This document shows, piece after piece, positions 7,116-14,791 of a DNA stretch of 64,000 bases. This stretch comes from Lapillicoccus jejuensis. GTDB lineage: Bacteria; Actinomycetota; Actinomycetes; Actinomycetales; Dermatophilaceae. The notes below the pieces were generated by a model that saw nothing but the letters and a program-made list of their open reading frames with translations, did not search any database and was not told the origin of the DNA. The first letter of the stretch is position 1. Every line of letters begins with the position of its first letter. The position numbers were made by a program, and so were the translations under genes. The DNA lies in the NCBI RefSeq assembly GCF_006715055.1, contig NZ_VFMN01000001.1, positions 1,984,001 through 2,048,000 on the forward strand, written 5' to 3'.

Positions 7116-8246
7116 TCAGGTCCAGCGAAGTAGGTGTGCAATCGTCGAGCGACTCCAAGCGTACTCCGGCGTGGTCAATATGAACCTTTGGCGCTTCTGA
7201 TAGAGGTCATGCACAGACTGTTCGAATGAGTACGTCAGAAGACTTTTGGTTACTTCAGAGGTGTCTGTGCGGGTTGAGTCACGCGCGTAGGCGAGCGCTT
7301 GACTGCTTCGGTAAAGAGGGGTCCGCGACAAAGGCTTCAAGGCGCGAACAATGGCAGCGCTGGAAGTTTTATTGGCAAGGGCCACGCTGCATTCGGTTCG
7401 TATCAGTGAATGCACGAGATCGGACAGTTCCCTGATAACCGAAGCATGCTCAATGCAGTCTTCCATGAGCCATTCCAGGTACGTCGCTCGATTCGCGTTT
7501 TCCGATTTCGAGGAGAGTGTGAGATGAGATCGGGAAAATTTTAAGAGAGTGTGAAACGCCAACAAGCTTAGGCTGTCAATGTCGCCTGCGACACGGGATT
7601 CGCTTGAGGGTTCGTAGGGTGAGATTGGACTGCCATTATCGTCGTCGACCGTCCAGATGCGTAGGGGTTCCCAAATGTAGTCGTCGTAGCCCATCTGACG
7701 ATTGATCGCTCGACGTTGCTGTATGCGCACATATTCGTGAGTTGCGTAGCGACCGTTTCTGCCTTGAATTTGGCGCAGTTCTGTGTGCGGTGCTGAATTC
7801 AGATGCTTAAGGGCGTGAGAGATACTTCCCTTCGAGTTCCACGTAGTCAACCCAGCATTGCGAGCGCTTTCGGCGATTGCGGCCAGTGGCACGCCTTCAA
7901 CGTTCAGTAGATCTAATTCATAGACGGAAATTGTGGCTAGGGATTTCGCAACCGCACTTATTGCGTTGAGATTGAAGGCATGAAATTCTGCGCGCTGTTC
8001 CCTGGAGGGTCTCTTAAGTCGACTGTTTGCGGAGCGCTGCATGTCGAGGTGGGCTGCCGCCAGGTCCCACAAGACAAGGCTCAGAATTGTTGCGGCGTCG
8101 CCCAGGAGGAAGGCCTGCGTCTGTACTCGGCGGCGAGGGCGCGCGCTCGGGGTCCGGGGTCGCGGCACCTCCTCAGGCTGACCCATGCCGCGGTCGAGCA
8201 CAAGGATCGTGGACTTGGCCCACGGTCCTTTGGATTTGGTTGCCAT
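7116..8246 (-). CDS. Hypothetical protein of the element (376 residues)
   Basis: The family was not recognised. The N-terminus is basic and proline/arginine-rich (about 1-45); the rest is predicted mostly helical, with a region near 115-150 (VPLAAIAESARNAGLTTWNS then ISHALKHL) that could be a winged-helix or HTH-like fold. There is no signal peptide, membrane segment or obvious catalytic motif. It reads opposite to its neighbours, is flanked by short gaps and has lower GC than the chromosome. A regulator of transfer genes or a cargo protein are both possible. The start at 8246 has no good ribosome site and is uncertain. Confidence 0.55.
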   Translation of the reverse strand: MATKSKGPWAKSTILVLDRGMGQPEEVPRPRTPSARPRRRVQTQAFLLGDAATILSLVLWDLAAAHLDMQRSANSRLKRPSREQRAEFHAFNLNAISAVAKSLATISVYELDLLNVEGVPLAAIAESARNAGLTTWNSKGSISHALKHLNSAPHTELRQIQGRNGRYATHEYVRIQQRRAINRQMGYDDYIWEPLRIWTVDDDNGSPISPYEPSSESRVAGDIDSLSLLAFHTLLKFSRSHLTLSSKSENANRATYLEWLMEDCIEHASVIRELSDLVHSLIRTECSVALANKTSSAAIVRALKPLSRTPLYRSSQALAYARDSTRTDTSEVTKSLLTYSFEQSVHDLYQKRQRFILTTPEYAWSRSTIAHLLRWT

Positions 8247-8437
8247 CCGGGTGGAAGATTCGTCGGCTTTGCCTGGGGTACGAAAGTTTTAAGCAGGATG
8301 ACAACGGACCAGGTCGTTGAACTGTGTAACTCCGTATGGCCGTGAGCGGCTGCGTCGAGACTGCTCTGCTGATGAGGCGAGCTGAGGGCGACCGGACTTC
8401 GGTCCTTGGCGGCGCACTTGTCCGAAGGGAGGCACCG

Positions 8438-8674
8438 ATGGTGCTTGGTCTCGTTCAGATCGTTGAGCGCGTTGTGTTGGCGTTACTCGCTGCGGCGATC
8501 TCGCTGATCGTCATGCTCGTACCGGTGCTGGTGCAACTACTCACCTTCCTCGTCGCGGAGGTGGTGGGTCCGTCGCTCAGGGCGATCGGAAGTTTGGTGG
8601 CAGCTTTGGCTGAGGCCACTGCGTCCACCGGGAGCGACTCCCGGAACGAGCGCGCGAGGCGACCCCGTGGTTGA
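8438..8674 (+). CDS. Small membrane protein
   Basis: A 78-residue protein with one or two hydrophobic helices (VVLALLAAAISLIVMLVPVL, then LLTFLVAEVV) and a basic tail. The ATG at 8438 is preferred because AAGGGAGG lies 6 nt upstream; an upstream in-frame start would add an unlikely tail. The stop overlaps the next GTG start, so it opens a translationally coupled operon of transfer-region genes. No family was recognised. Confidence 0.6.
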   Translation: MVLGLVQIVERVVLALLAAAISLIVMLVPVLVQLLTFLVAEVVGPSLRAIGSLVAALAEATASTGSDSRNERARRPRG

Positions 8675-9077
8675 GGTAGCTAGCGTGGCAGCCGACGAGA
8701 TCAACCAGCTGGTCCAAGTTCTCACCTGCGCCCTGCCGAACGTCATCGCGTCAGCCACCAACGTAGGTTGCATGCTCGTCCTTGGCGCTGGACTGGTACG
8801 CGGGATCGCCTACCTCCGCAGGCATTGGAACGATCGCGCCGTTCCAATGATGGGGACGCCGGGCTCGATACAACCCCCAGAGACGTCAACCCAATCGAGC
8901 GACCCCATACAGGTGCCCGCACGCACGTCGAAGCCGCCCTCGGTTGGTCCGTATGGGGCCCTGATTGCGCGAGGAGCTGAGACACACGGCTCCTCCGTGC
9001 CTACACAGATCGAGACGCCCCCGGCGAGGCGGTCGGGTGCGTTACCCAGTCGAGGGGGTGAGTCCCGTGATTCGTAA
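8667..9077 (+). CDS. Small membrane-anchored hypothetical protein
   Basis: A 136-residue protein starting at GTG 8667 inside the end of the preceding gene. It has one hydrophobic stretch (ALPNVIASATNVGCMLVLGA) and then a proline/serine-rich, probably disordered tail (about 60-136). It overlaps the next gene by 11 bp. Position in the operon suggests a role in DNA transfer or cell-surface anchoring, as for Spd-like proteins of actinobacterial conjugative elements; this is inference only. Confidence 0.55.
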   Translation: MVEVASVAADEINQLVQVLTCALPNVIASATNVGCMLVLGAGLVRGIAYLRRHWNDRAVPMMGTPGSIQPPETSTQSSDPIQVPARTSKPPSVGPYGALIARGAETHGSSVPTQIETPPARRSGALPSRGGESRDS

Positions 9078-9753
9078 GTCGCTCGCTCTGGGGTTTCCTG
9101 TCGGCGTCGCCCTCGCACTCGCGGCGGAGGTCTACGGGTGGGGTGTGGTCTTAGGGGGCCTCATTTGGATCGGTGGTCTCGCATGGGCAGGAAGGCGGTT
9201 GTTGCAGGGGCGGGGCAGCGGTTCCTTCCGATCGCAGCCTCCACCGCCCATGGGCGAACCCGTACACGAGTGGTACTGGACAGGGCCGCAGGAGGCGGTG
9301 CAGCCGAGCTCCGTCAACCCTCCGCCTTCCGAGATGCACTACGACGCCTTCCCGCTCCGCGACGCCGACAGCGGCCGCGACCTGGAGGCTCCTCAGACGT
9401 TCATCGAGCGACGGACAGCGTGTACGTGGGGGTCCGCTGTCGGCTTGGGGAAGCCGGCGTCGGAGCTCCCCAGCGGTGCCAGTCCGTGGTGGCCGATCCG
9501 CGGCTACCTGGAGCTCGACCGCGCAGTCGTGACTGCGCCGAAAGGCTTGACGCGTAGCCAGGTGGCCGGCTTTCTCGACGCGGTCGAGTCGTGGTGCGGT
9601 GCGAGCGTTCAGTGCATCCGCATCCGAAGAGGCGAGTGCACGGTGCTGTCCTACATCGCTCTCGAAGCCAAACGCCGGGGCTACGAGGTGACGCGACTCG
9701 ACCAGCGCGAGTTCAGCCGCCGCGGCTTGGTGCTCGACCGGAGCCTCACCTAG
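9067..9753 (+). CDS. Hypothetical protein with N-terminal membrane segments
   Basis: A 228-residue protein. GTG 9067 is preferred: GAGGGGG lies just upstream and the protein then begins with two hydrophobic helices (SLALGFPVGVALALAAEV and WGVVLGGLIWIGGLAWA). A proline-rich linker follows, then a cytoplasmic domain ending LTRSQVAGFLDAVESWCG ... GYEVTRLDQREFSRRGLVLD. No known family was recognised. It is the third gene of the coupled membrane-protein operon. Confidence 0.6.
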   Translation: MIRKSLALGFPVGVALALAAEVYGWGVVLGGLIWIGGLAWAGRRLLQGRGSGSFRSQPPPPMGEPVHEWYWTGPQEAVQPSSVNPPPSEMHYDAFPLRDADSGRDLEAPQTFIERRTACTWGSAVGLGKPASELPSGASPWWPIRGYLELDRAVVTAPKGLTRSQVAGFLDAVESWCGASVQCIRIRRGECTVLSYIALEAKRRGYEVTRLDQREFSRRGLVLDRSLT

Positions 9754-9760
9754 GGCGGCG

Positions 9761-9786
9761 CCAACCCGCACCCCCAACCCGCACCC
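9761..9786 (+). repeat. 13-bp tandem direct repeat
   Basis: CCAACCCGCACCC occurs twice without a gap just after the stop of the preceding gene. Together with the inverted repeat at 9848 it fills the 191-bp space before the replication-relaxation gene. It could be a protein-binding site for transfer or replication initiation. Confidence 0.6.
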
Positions 9787-9847
9787 CCGCCGAGGCGCCG
9801 GGCGTGCTCAATCCACCCCTCCCGCGCCCGGCCGTCTTGGACGGTTC

Positions 9848-9894
9848 GGAAGAACACGTCTCACCCCAGACATAGGTGCGAGAGGTGTTCTTCC
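9848..9894. repeat. 15-bp inverted repeat, possible oriT-like or regulatory hairpin
   Basis: GGAAGAACACGTCTC (9848-9862) and GAGAGGTGTTCTTCC (9880-9894) are complementary at 14 of 15 positions with a 17-nt loop. No T-run follows, so it is not a clear intrinsic terminator. Its place immediately upstream of the relaxation and transfer ATPase genes fits a transfer-origin or operator role; neither is shown. Confidence 0.6.
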
Positions 9895-9944
9895 CCGGGC
9901 GCGGGTGGGGTGGAGATGAAGACCCAAGAGATAAGGACCAGACC

Positions 9945-10796
9945 ATGTCGACCCTTCCCCCTACCCCCAAGAACCACAACAACGGTGATGGATTCGCTGA
10001 CGCTCAGCCATCCCTTCTATCTAACGAAAACTCGACGTCGATGACGTCGAGTGGCTCCCTAGGTGGTGATCGAGCGGTAACGACGAGGCAGCGTCGGCGG
10101 TCTGCTGGCCACGTCGTCACCGAGCGCGATCGTCTCGTGCTCGGCTTCATCGGTGAGATGTACGGCGCTCGGTACTCCCATCTGCGGGCACTCAACTTCG
10201 TCGTCGAGGCAAGAGTGGCCTCTGACACCGCTGTCCGGCGACGTGTCGACCGCCTGGAGGATCTCGGCCTTGTCTCACGCCGGCTAGTGCTGGGCCAGGT
10301 CTGGGTGACGCTCACTCGCAAGGGAGCCGAAGTCATCGGCGAGACCTGGGTGCCTTGGCAGGTTCCGATGACTCGAGTGCAGCACTGCGACGCTGTCAAC
10401 ACCGCCCGCCTTTGGTACGAGTCGTCGGCCAGCCGGGTGGCGGCGTCGGGCGCTTGGGTGAGTGAGCGTTTGCTCTACCGGGAGCGAGCTCGTGCCTCGG
10501 GCAACTGGCACATCTCTGACGCAGAGTTGCGGGACGAGTCATCGGGGCGGACGACGGCTCTTGAGGTGGAACTTCACCTCAAGACGCCGAGAACCCGCTA
10601 TGTGGACGAGGTCTTTGCGCACCTGCGTGCCGACGTCTCAGTGGTGTTGTACTTCAGTCCGCCATCGATCGCAGCGAGTGTGCGAGCGAGTGTCGAGTGG
10701 GCGGCTCGCTCGGCGAGCGCAGCTGCGCTGGTGCAGGTGGCGACGCTGCCCAAGTTTGACCTTCGCGCCCTTCGTCCATTCGGGCGCTCGTCGTGA
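9945..10796 (+). CDS. Replication-relaxation-like (winged-helix) protein of mobile elements
   Basis: A 283-residue protein. After a disordered N-terminus (to about 50) comes a winged-helix domain: VTERDRLVLGFIGEM, YSHLRALNF, VRRRVDRLEDLGLVSRRL and VWVTLTRKGAEVIGE, the pattern of the Replic_Relax family found on actinobacterial plasmids and integrative elements. The C-terminal half (HISDAELRD ... TTALEVELHLK ... YFSPPS) resembles the nuclease-like fold of that family. The ATG at 9945 follows AAGGAC. The end overlaps the transfer ATPase start as GTGA, so the two are coupled. A role in mobilisation or replication is probable. Confidence 0.7.
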   Translation: MSTLPPTPKNHNNGDGFADAQPSLLSNENSTSMTSSGSLGGDRAVTTRQRRRSAGHVVTERDRLVLGFIGEMYGARYSHLRALNFVVEARVASDTAVRRRVDRLEDLGLVSRRLVLGQVWVTLTRKGAEVIGETWVPWQVPMTRVQHCDAVNTARLWYESSASRVAASGAWVSERLLYRERARASGNWHISDAELRDESSGRTTALEVELHLKTPRTRYVDEVFAHLRADVSVVLYFSPPSIAASVRASVEWAARSASAAALVQVATLPKFDLRALRPFGRSS

Positions 10797-12331
10797 ACGG
10801 GCCCACTGGCGTCCCTGGTTCTCTCGGGATGAATGCTCGCTCGAGTGAGTACGCCCGAGTGGGACTCACCTTCGTTGCCGTTGCGTTCGGCCTACCCGCC
10901 GTCATTTCGCTTTGCATCGGTGTTGCGGTGGTCGCTCGACAGCGGACGCTGAACTGGTGGGAAGCCATGGCGGCACCCGTTCTCTTCATGGTGGGCTTGG
11001 TTGCTGGCTTTTTGAGTCGAGGAGTGAACCCTTTAGCGTTCCACTTCGAGCCACTCGGCCAGTGGTTCCTGCACCCAAGCCTGAGCGCTAGTGCGATCAA
11101 CACGGTCCTGATTGCGCAGCTGCCATTGGGCGTTCCAGTGGGCAGCTTGTGCGGGTGCCTCATCATCGGCGTGCTTGAGCGCGAGGTTGCGGGGACGGAG
11201 TGGCATCCCCTTGAAGTTCGTCGGCTGGCGATTGCCGAAAACCGCAAGCAGGGTCATGTCCTGCGCGCCCTGGTAGCGGCTCGCCGCCAAGACACTTCCG
11301 ACACCCCAGTGCTCGGCGTCGTCGTCGACGGAGACCTCGACGAGATGCGCCAAGGCAAGCACGCTGTCCTGCCTGAGGCCTATGCCAACCGAAGCTTTCA
11401 GCTCAGCGGCAAACCCGGCTCGGGCAAGACCGTGACGGCCGAGAGGCTTGTGTTTCTGCTGGCGAAGATGGGTCGTCGCATCGTCTACGTCGATTGCAAA
11501 GGCACCGACCCTGACCTGGCTATGCGCCTCAGCGCTGCATGCATCGCCGCCCGAGGGCCGGGCGTGCGAGTCCATCACTTCCCGTCTGAGCCCCTCAACG
11601 GGTGGATTGGCACGCCGGCCGAGGTGGCGAATCGCCTCATCGCCACGCAGGACACAACCGAGCCCTACTACGAGTCGACACTGCAGACGGCCGTGCGAGT
11701 CGCCATGGGTGTTCACGCTTCGCAGGCGGCCGGGGGAACGGTCACCTCATCGACTGAGCTCATGCGGCGCTTCGACGCAGCGTTTCTCACTCGTGCCTAC
11801 CAAGGCACCTCTCAGCAGAGCCTGGTGGCCGACCTGGTCCGTGACCGTCAGGTCCTACCGGGAGTGAAGATGCGCTTTGCGGCGCTCTTCGAGGCGGTGG
11901 CCGGTGGCTTCGACGGCACCGCCTCCTACGGCGACGCCGACTTGATCTTCCTGTCGCTGCCCTTCGCCTCGAAGGCAGATGCCACAGCTGTTGTGCGGCT
12001 CCTGCTGGCTGACTTCACGCACTACTGCAGCGACCCGAGTCGGAAGGACCGACGGGGCGATGACGTCAAGATGATCATTGACGAGGCCTCGGCGCTGACG
12101 CACCTGAGCGACCAGATCATCGATCTCGCCGAGCGGGTGCGAGACGTTGGTGGCTCAGTGGACGTGTCTAATCAGTCGTTCGAGGGCTCGGGCGACAACG
12201 AGGATCAGCGCAAGCGCCTACGGGGCGCCATGGCGGGCGGGACCATTCTGCACAGCTCGGACAATCCGGAGCCGTTCGGGACTGCTGACGATCCGGTTGA
12301 CACTCGGGGTGTGGTGGTTCAGGCCGCGTGA
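10793..12331 (+). pseudogene. FtsK/TraB-like transfer ATPase, 3' end displaced by IS3-family element
   Basis: Starts at GTG 10793 (GTGA overlap with the previous gene). About 100 residues with several membrane helices precede an FtsK/VirD4-type motor: Walker A GKPGSGKT (around 205), YVDCKGTDPDL, and Walker B VKMIIDEAS. Such proteins pump double-stranded DNA during conjugation of actinobacterial elements. The native reading stops at about 12276, where the left inverted repeat of an insertion sequence begins; the last 18 codons to the TGA at 12331 are IS sequence. The probable original 3' end is at 13561-13677. Both ATP-binding motifs survive, but the loss of the tail probably impairs transfer. 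Confidence 0.75.
12277..12306 (+). repeat. Left terminal inverted repeat of the IS3-family element
   Basis: Pairs with the reverse complement of 13531-13560: the first 14 bases are identical, then 10 of the next 16. Confidence 0.75.
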
Positions 12332-13194
12332 GCGGCTGCGTAGATGGTCTCAAACTCGATGGGCGTGAGCTTGCCGAGGGGGCGTTGTCGACGTCGGCGG
12401 TGGTAGGTCCTCTCGATCCAGGTGACGATCGCCAGGCGTAGCTCATGGCGGGTGGTCCAGCGGCGGCTGTCGAGGACGTTCTTCTGTAGGAGCGCGAAGA
12501 AGCTCTCCATCGCGGCGTTGTCGGCGCTGGAGGCGACGCGTCCCATCGACCCGAGCAGGTGACGACGCTCGAGTTCGTGGACGAATCGCCGCGACCGGAA
12601 TTGGGACCCTCGGTCGCTGTGGACCACGCAGCCGGCCACGGCCTGGTCCCCGCCGCGGCGGGTGACGGCCATGGTCAGGGCGTCGACGGCGAGGTGGGAG
12701 GTCATCCGGTCGTCGATGGCATAGCCGACGATCCGGCGCGACCAGGCGTCCTTGACCGCGCACAGGTAGAGCTTGCCCTCACGGGTGGAGTGCTCGGTGA
12801 TGTCGGTCAGCCACAACCGGTTGGGGTGCTCGGCGGTGAAGTCACGTTCGACGAGGTCGTCGTGCACCGGTGGCCCTGGCCGGCGGGACTTTCCCCGTTT
12901 GCGGGCGTGGAGGGAGACGATTCCGGCCTGCGAGCACAGCCGCCACACCCGCCGCTCCGAGACGGCGTGCCCGGCGTCGTCGAGCTCATCCGCGATGAAG
13001 CGGTACCCAAAGCCGGGGTCGTCGGCGTGGACGTCGAACGCGGCGTTCGTGGCGTAGGCGTCGACGAGATCGTGATCGCTGACCGGTGCCCGGCACCAGG
13101 CATAGAAGGCTTGACGCGAGAACTTCAGAACCCGGCAGGTCACCGCTACGGGGATCCCGTCAGCAGCGAGATCAAGGACCAGCGGGTACCTCAT
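12319..13194 (-). CDS. IS3-family transposase OrfB (DDE integrase core)
   Basis: A 291-residue catalytic subunit. It has an HTH_21-like N-terminus (VLKFSRQAFYAW ... GYRFIADELDDAG) and a retroviral-type integrase core with the acidic triad: Asp in LWLTDITEH, Asp in VVHSDRGSQF and Glu in NAAMESFFALLQK. The ATG overlaps the orfA stop (ATGA), so it is made by coupling or as a frameshift fusion with OrfA. The reading frame is complete. Confidence 0.93.
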   Translation of the reverse strand: MRYPLVLDLAADGIPVAVTCRVLKFSRQAFYAWCRAPVSDHDLVDAYATNAAFDVHADDPGFGYRFIADELDDAGHAVSERRVWRLCSQAGIVSLHARKRGKSRRPGPPVHDDLVERDFTAEHPNRLWLTDITEHSTREGKLYLCAVKDAWSRRIVGYAIDDRMTSHLAVDALTMAVTRRGGDQAVAGCVVHSDRGSQFRSRRFVHELERRHLLGSMGRVASSADNAAMESFFALLQKNVLDSRRWTTRHELRLAIVTWIERTYHRRRRQRPLGKLTPIEFETIYAAAHAA

Positions 13195-13490
13195 TTTGGG
13201 TGGTGACCCAGCCTCAGGTTCGCTTGGGAGAGGTAGGCCGCCGCTCGGCGCAGAACCTCGTTCTCCTGTTCGAGCAACCGGTTTCGACGTTTGAGCTCGC
13301 GCAGCTCGTCAGAATCCTGCCGGGTCATGCCCGGACGGACACCGTCCTCGACGTCCGCGGTCTTCAGCCAATTGCGTAGGCAGGATTCGCTGATCCCGAA
13401 GTCCTTGGCGACTTCGGCGATCGGGGCGTCACCGCGGCGAGCGACCGCGACGACGTCGTCGCGGAACTCCTTGGGGTGTGCAGCAGGCAT
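13191..13490 (-). CDS. IS3-family transposase OrfA (HTH)
   Basis: A 99-residue DNA-binding subunit: HPKEFRDDVVAVARRG, IAEVAKDFGISESCLRNWLK (helix-turn-helix of the transposase_8 type), then a leucine-zipper-like helix ELRELKRRNRLLEQENEVLR. The ATG at 13490 is chosen over one nine bases upstream because GGAAGG lies at a proper distance. It overlaps orfB by 4 bp. Confidence 0.92.
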   Translation of the reverse strand: MPAAHPKEFRDDVVAVARRGDAPIAEVAKDFGISESCLRNWLKTADVEDGVRPGMTRQDSDELRELKRRNRLLEQENEVLRRAAAYLSQANLRLGHHPK

Positions 13491-13530
13491 GCTCGACATC
13501 CTTCCAGCGGCGACCGATGTCGCCACAGAT

Positions 13531-13560
13531 CAGATGTCAACCAAACCGTCAGCAGTCCCG
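13531..13560 (-). repeat. Right terminal inverted repeat of the IS3-family element
   Basis: Its reverse complement begins CGGGACTGCTGACGG and matches the left repeat at 24 of 30 positions. Confidence 0.75.
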
Positions 13561-13677
13561 CCTCCACTGCTTGACCCGCTGAACCCAGCGCCTAAGGGAT
13601 TTTTGCGCCTCCGCAAAAGAAGCGGAGGCCGCTTCGCAGAGAAGCCCCAGATCCGTTCACGGCGGAGGGCGCTATGA
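13561..13677 (+). pseudogene. Probable displaced 3' end of the transfer ATPase gene
   Basis: Directly after the IS right end an open frame of 38 codons (basic tail LRLRKRSGGRF ... IRSRRRAL) ends in a TGA that overlaps the ATG of the next gene as ATGA. Genes of this operon are coupled by exactly such overlaps, so this is best read as the original C-terminus cut off by the IS. Without a homologue to align, the join cannot be proven. Confidence 0.5.
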
Positions 13678-14240
13678 CTGAGGAGAACCCATTGAATATT
13701 GACCAAACCCCGTCCGGACAATTCGATTGCGACCGACTGTGTGATGCCTGTTCAAAGGCCTTTAGCGCAGACGAATGGGACGATCGACACTGGGAGCACG
13801 AGCCCCAGTGTCCTCGAGACATTGATTCTGATCCCTCTTGTTCGTGTGACCGTGAGGTGCACGCCGGGTGCTGTCGTTGCGTCGTTGCGGAAGATCGGGT
13901 GGAGCGCAACGCCGAGTGGCGCGGACATCGCTTCTATCCTGCGCCGTCGATAATCAAGTTGATCCCCTCGCTCTACGGGACCGAGTCGGTGCCGCTCGGC
14001 GACAAGTGGCTGTGGCTCCACTACTTCGTGGGGGCTTGCGACTGGTGGTTGGCTGAGTACGACTCGGCTAGCGGCGTTGGGTGGGGCTATGCATGTCTTG
14101 GCGACCCCGGCGTTGCGGAGTGGGGCTACGTGTCGCTCGTGGAACTCGAGTCCCTGAACAACGGCTGGGTTGTCGAGCGTGACCGCCATTGGACCCCCTG
14201 CACTGCTATGCAGGCGCACCTTCCCGGACGTGCGGTGTAG
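13674..14240 (+). CDS. DUF2958-like protein with Cys-rich N-terminus
   Basis: A 188-residue protein. Residues 90-175 match the DUF2958 pattern seen on mobile elements: LIPSLYGTESVPLGDK, LHYFVGACDWWLAEYD, then AEWGYVSLVELE. The N-terminal 75 residues contain eight Cys (CDACSKAF, CSCDREVHAGCCRC), a likely zinc-binding module. The ATG overlaps the preceding tail's stop, which places the gene in the transfer operon. The biochemical function of DUF2958 is unknown. Confidence 0.7.
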   Translation: MTEENPLNIDQTPSGQFDCDRLCDACSKAFSADEWDDRHWEHEPQCPRDIDSDPSCSCDREVHAGCCRCVVAEDRVERNAEWRGHRFYPAPSIIKLIPSLYGTESVPLGDKWLWLHYFVGACDWWLAEYDSASGVGWGYACLGDPGVAEWGYVSLVELESLNNGWVVERDRHWTPCTAMQAHLPGRAV

Positions 14241-14350
14241 TGCACAGCGCTCAGCCGTCACGATAGGCGGCGGCTGGGCGGCGCCGTCGCGAGCGCTGGC
14301 GCGCTCACCAGTTGCAGCGCCGACGTGACGTCGGCGAAGGCGCATAGTCG

Positions 14351-14791
14351 TCAGCCGAGTGGCAGCGAGCGGATCTCGTCGGTGTAGACGCCGTAGATGT
14401 ACGGTCCCGGCTGTTGGGCAGCACGCACGATGGCTGCAATGTTGTTGAGGTAACGGGCTGCAAGCTCGTCGGCGGTGATGTCGGCCCGGGGGACACAAAA
14501 GAGCCGGGCGCCGGTAGAGCGCACGGCTGCTCGTTCGAGATCGTTGCGGCGGATGGCGGCGTCTTTGTGGAAGCCGATCCAGCCTCGCTCGGCAGTTAGC
14601 GCAATCCAGTCAGGGTCGGCCGTGGCTTGAGCGAGGGACTCGCCGTAGTGCTCGCGCATTGTCGTGAGCTCGATGCCTGCCGCCCGCAGCGCCCGGGGCA
14701 ACTGGACTGCACCGAGGCTTCGATCAATGAAGACGTGCGGAAGGCCAACCAGTCGGGCGTTGGGCTCAGGCGCTGAGCTCGAGTGCGTCAC
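14351..14791 (-). CDS. PIN-like domain toxin (VapC45/DUF5615-like)
   Basis: A 146-residue protein beginning at GTG 14791. The N-terminal strand-loop HVFIDRSLGAVQLPRALRAAG and the later DPDWIALTAERGWIGFHKDAAIRR carry the spaced Asp/Lys residues of compact PIN-like RNases (D-R-S-x6-P-x2-L and the K-D pair). It overlaps the stop of the upstream DUF433-type gene by 26 bp, the usual antitoxin-toxin order. Predicted to cleave RNA when unchecked by its partner. The target is unknown. Confidence 0.7.
   Translation of the reverse strand: MTHSSSAPEPNARLVGLPHVFIDRSLGAVQLPRALRAAGIELTTMREHYGESLAQATADPDWIALTAERGWIGFHKDAAIRRNDLERAAVRSTGARLFCVPRADITADELAARYLNNIAAIVRAAQQPGPYIYGVYTDEIRSLPLG

Larger units (their letters stand above)
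12277..13560 (-). mobile_element. IS3-family insertion sequence
   Basis: About 1.28 kb bounded by imperfect 30-bp inverted repeats (12277-12306 and 13531-13560; 24 of 30 match, sharing CGGGACTGCTGACG and GGTTGACA). It carries overlapping orfA and orfB reading leftward, as in IS3-family elements. No clear target duplication is seen, so the exact ends could be off by several bases. Both frames are open, so the element may still be active. It is inserted in the transfer ATPase gene of the larger element. Confidence 0.88.

Noticed and set aside
14241-14350. Gene in the gap between the DUF2958 and toxin genes
   Set aside because: Only short frames without ribosome sites; a weak GGCGGCGGC-type hairpin may end both converging transcripts.
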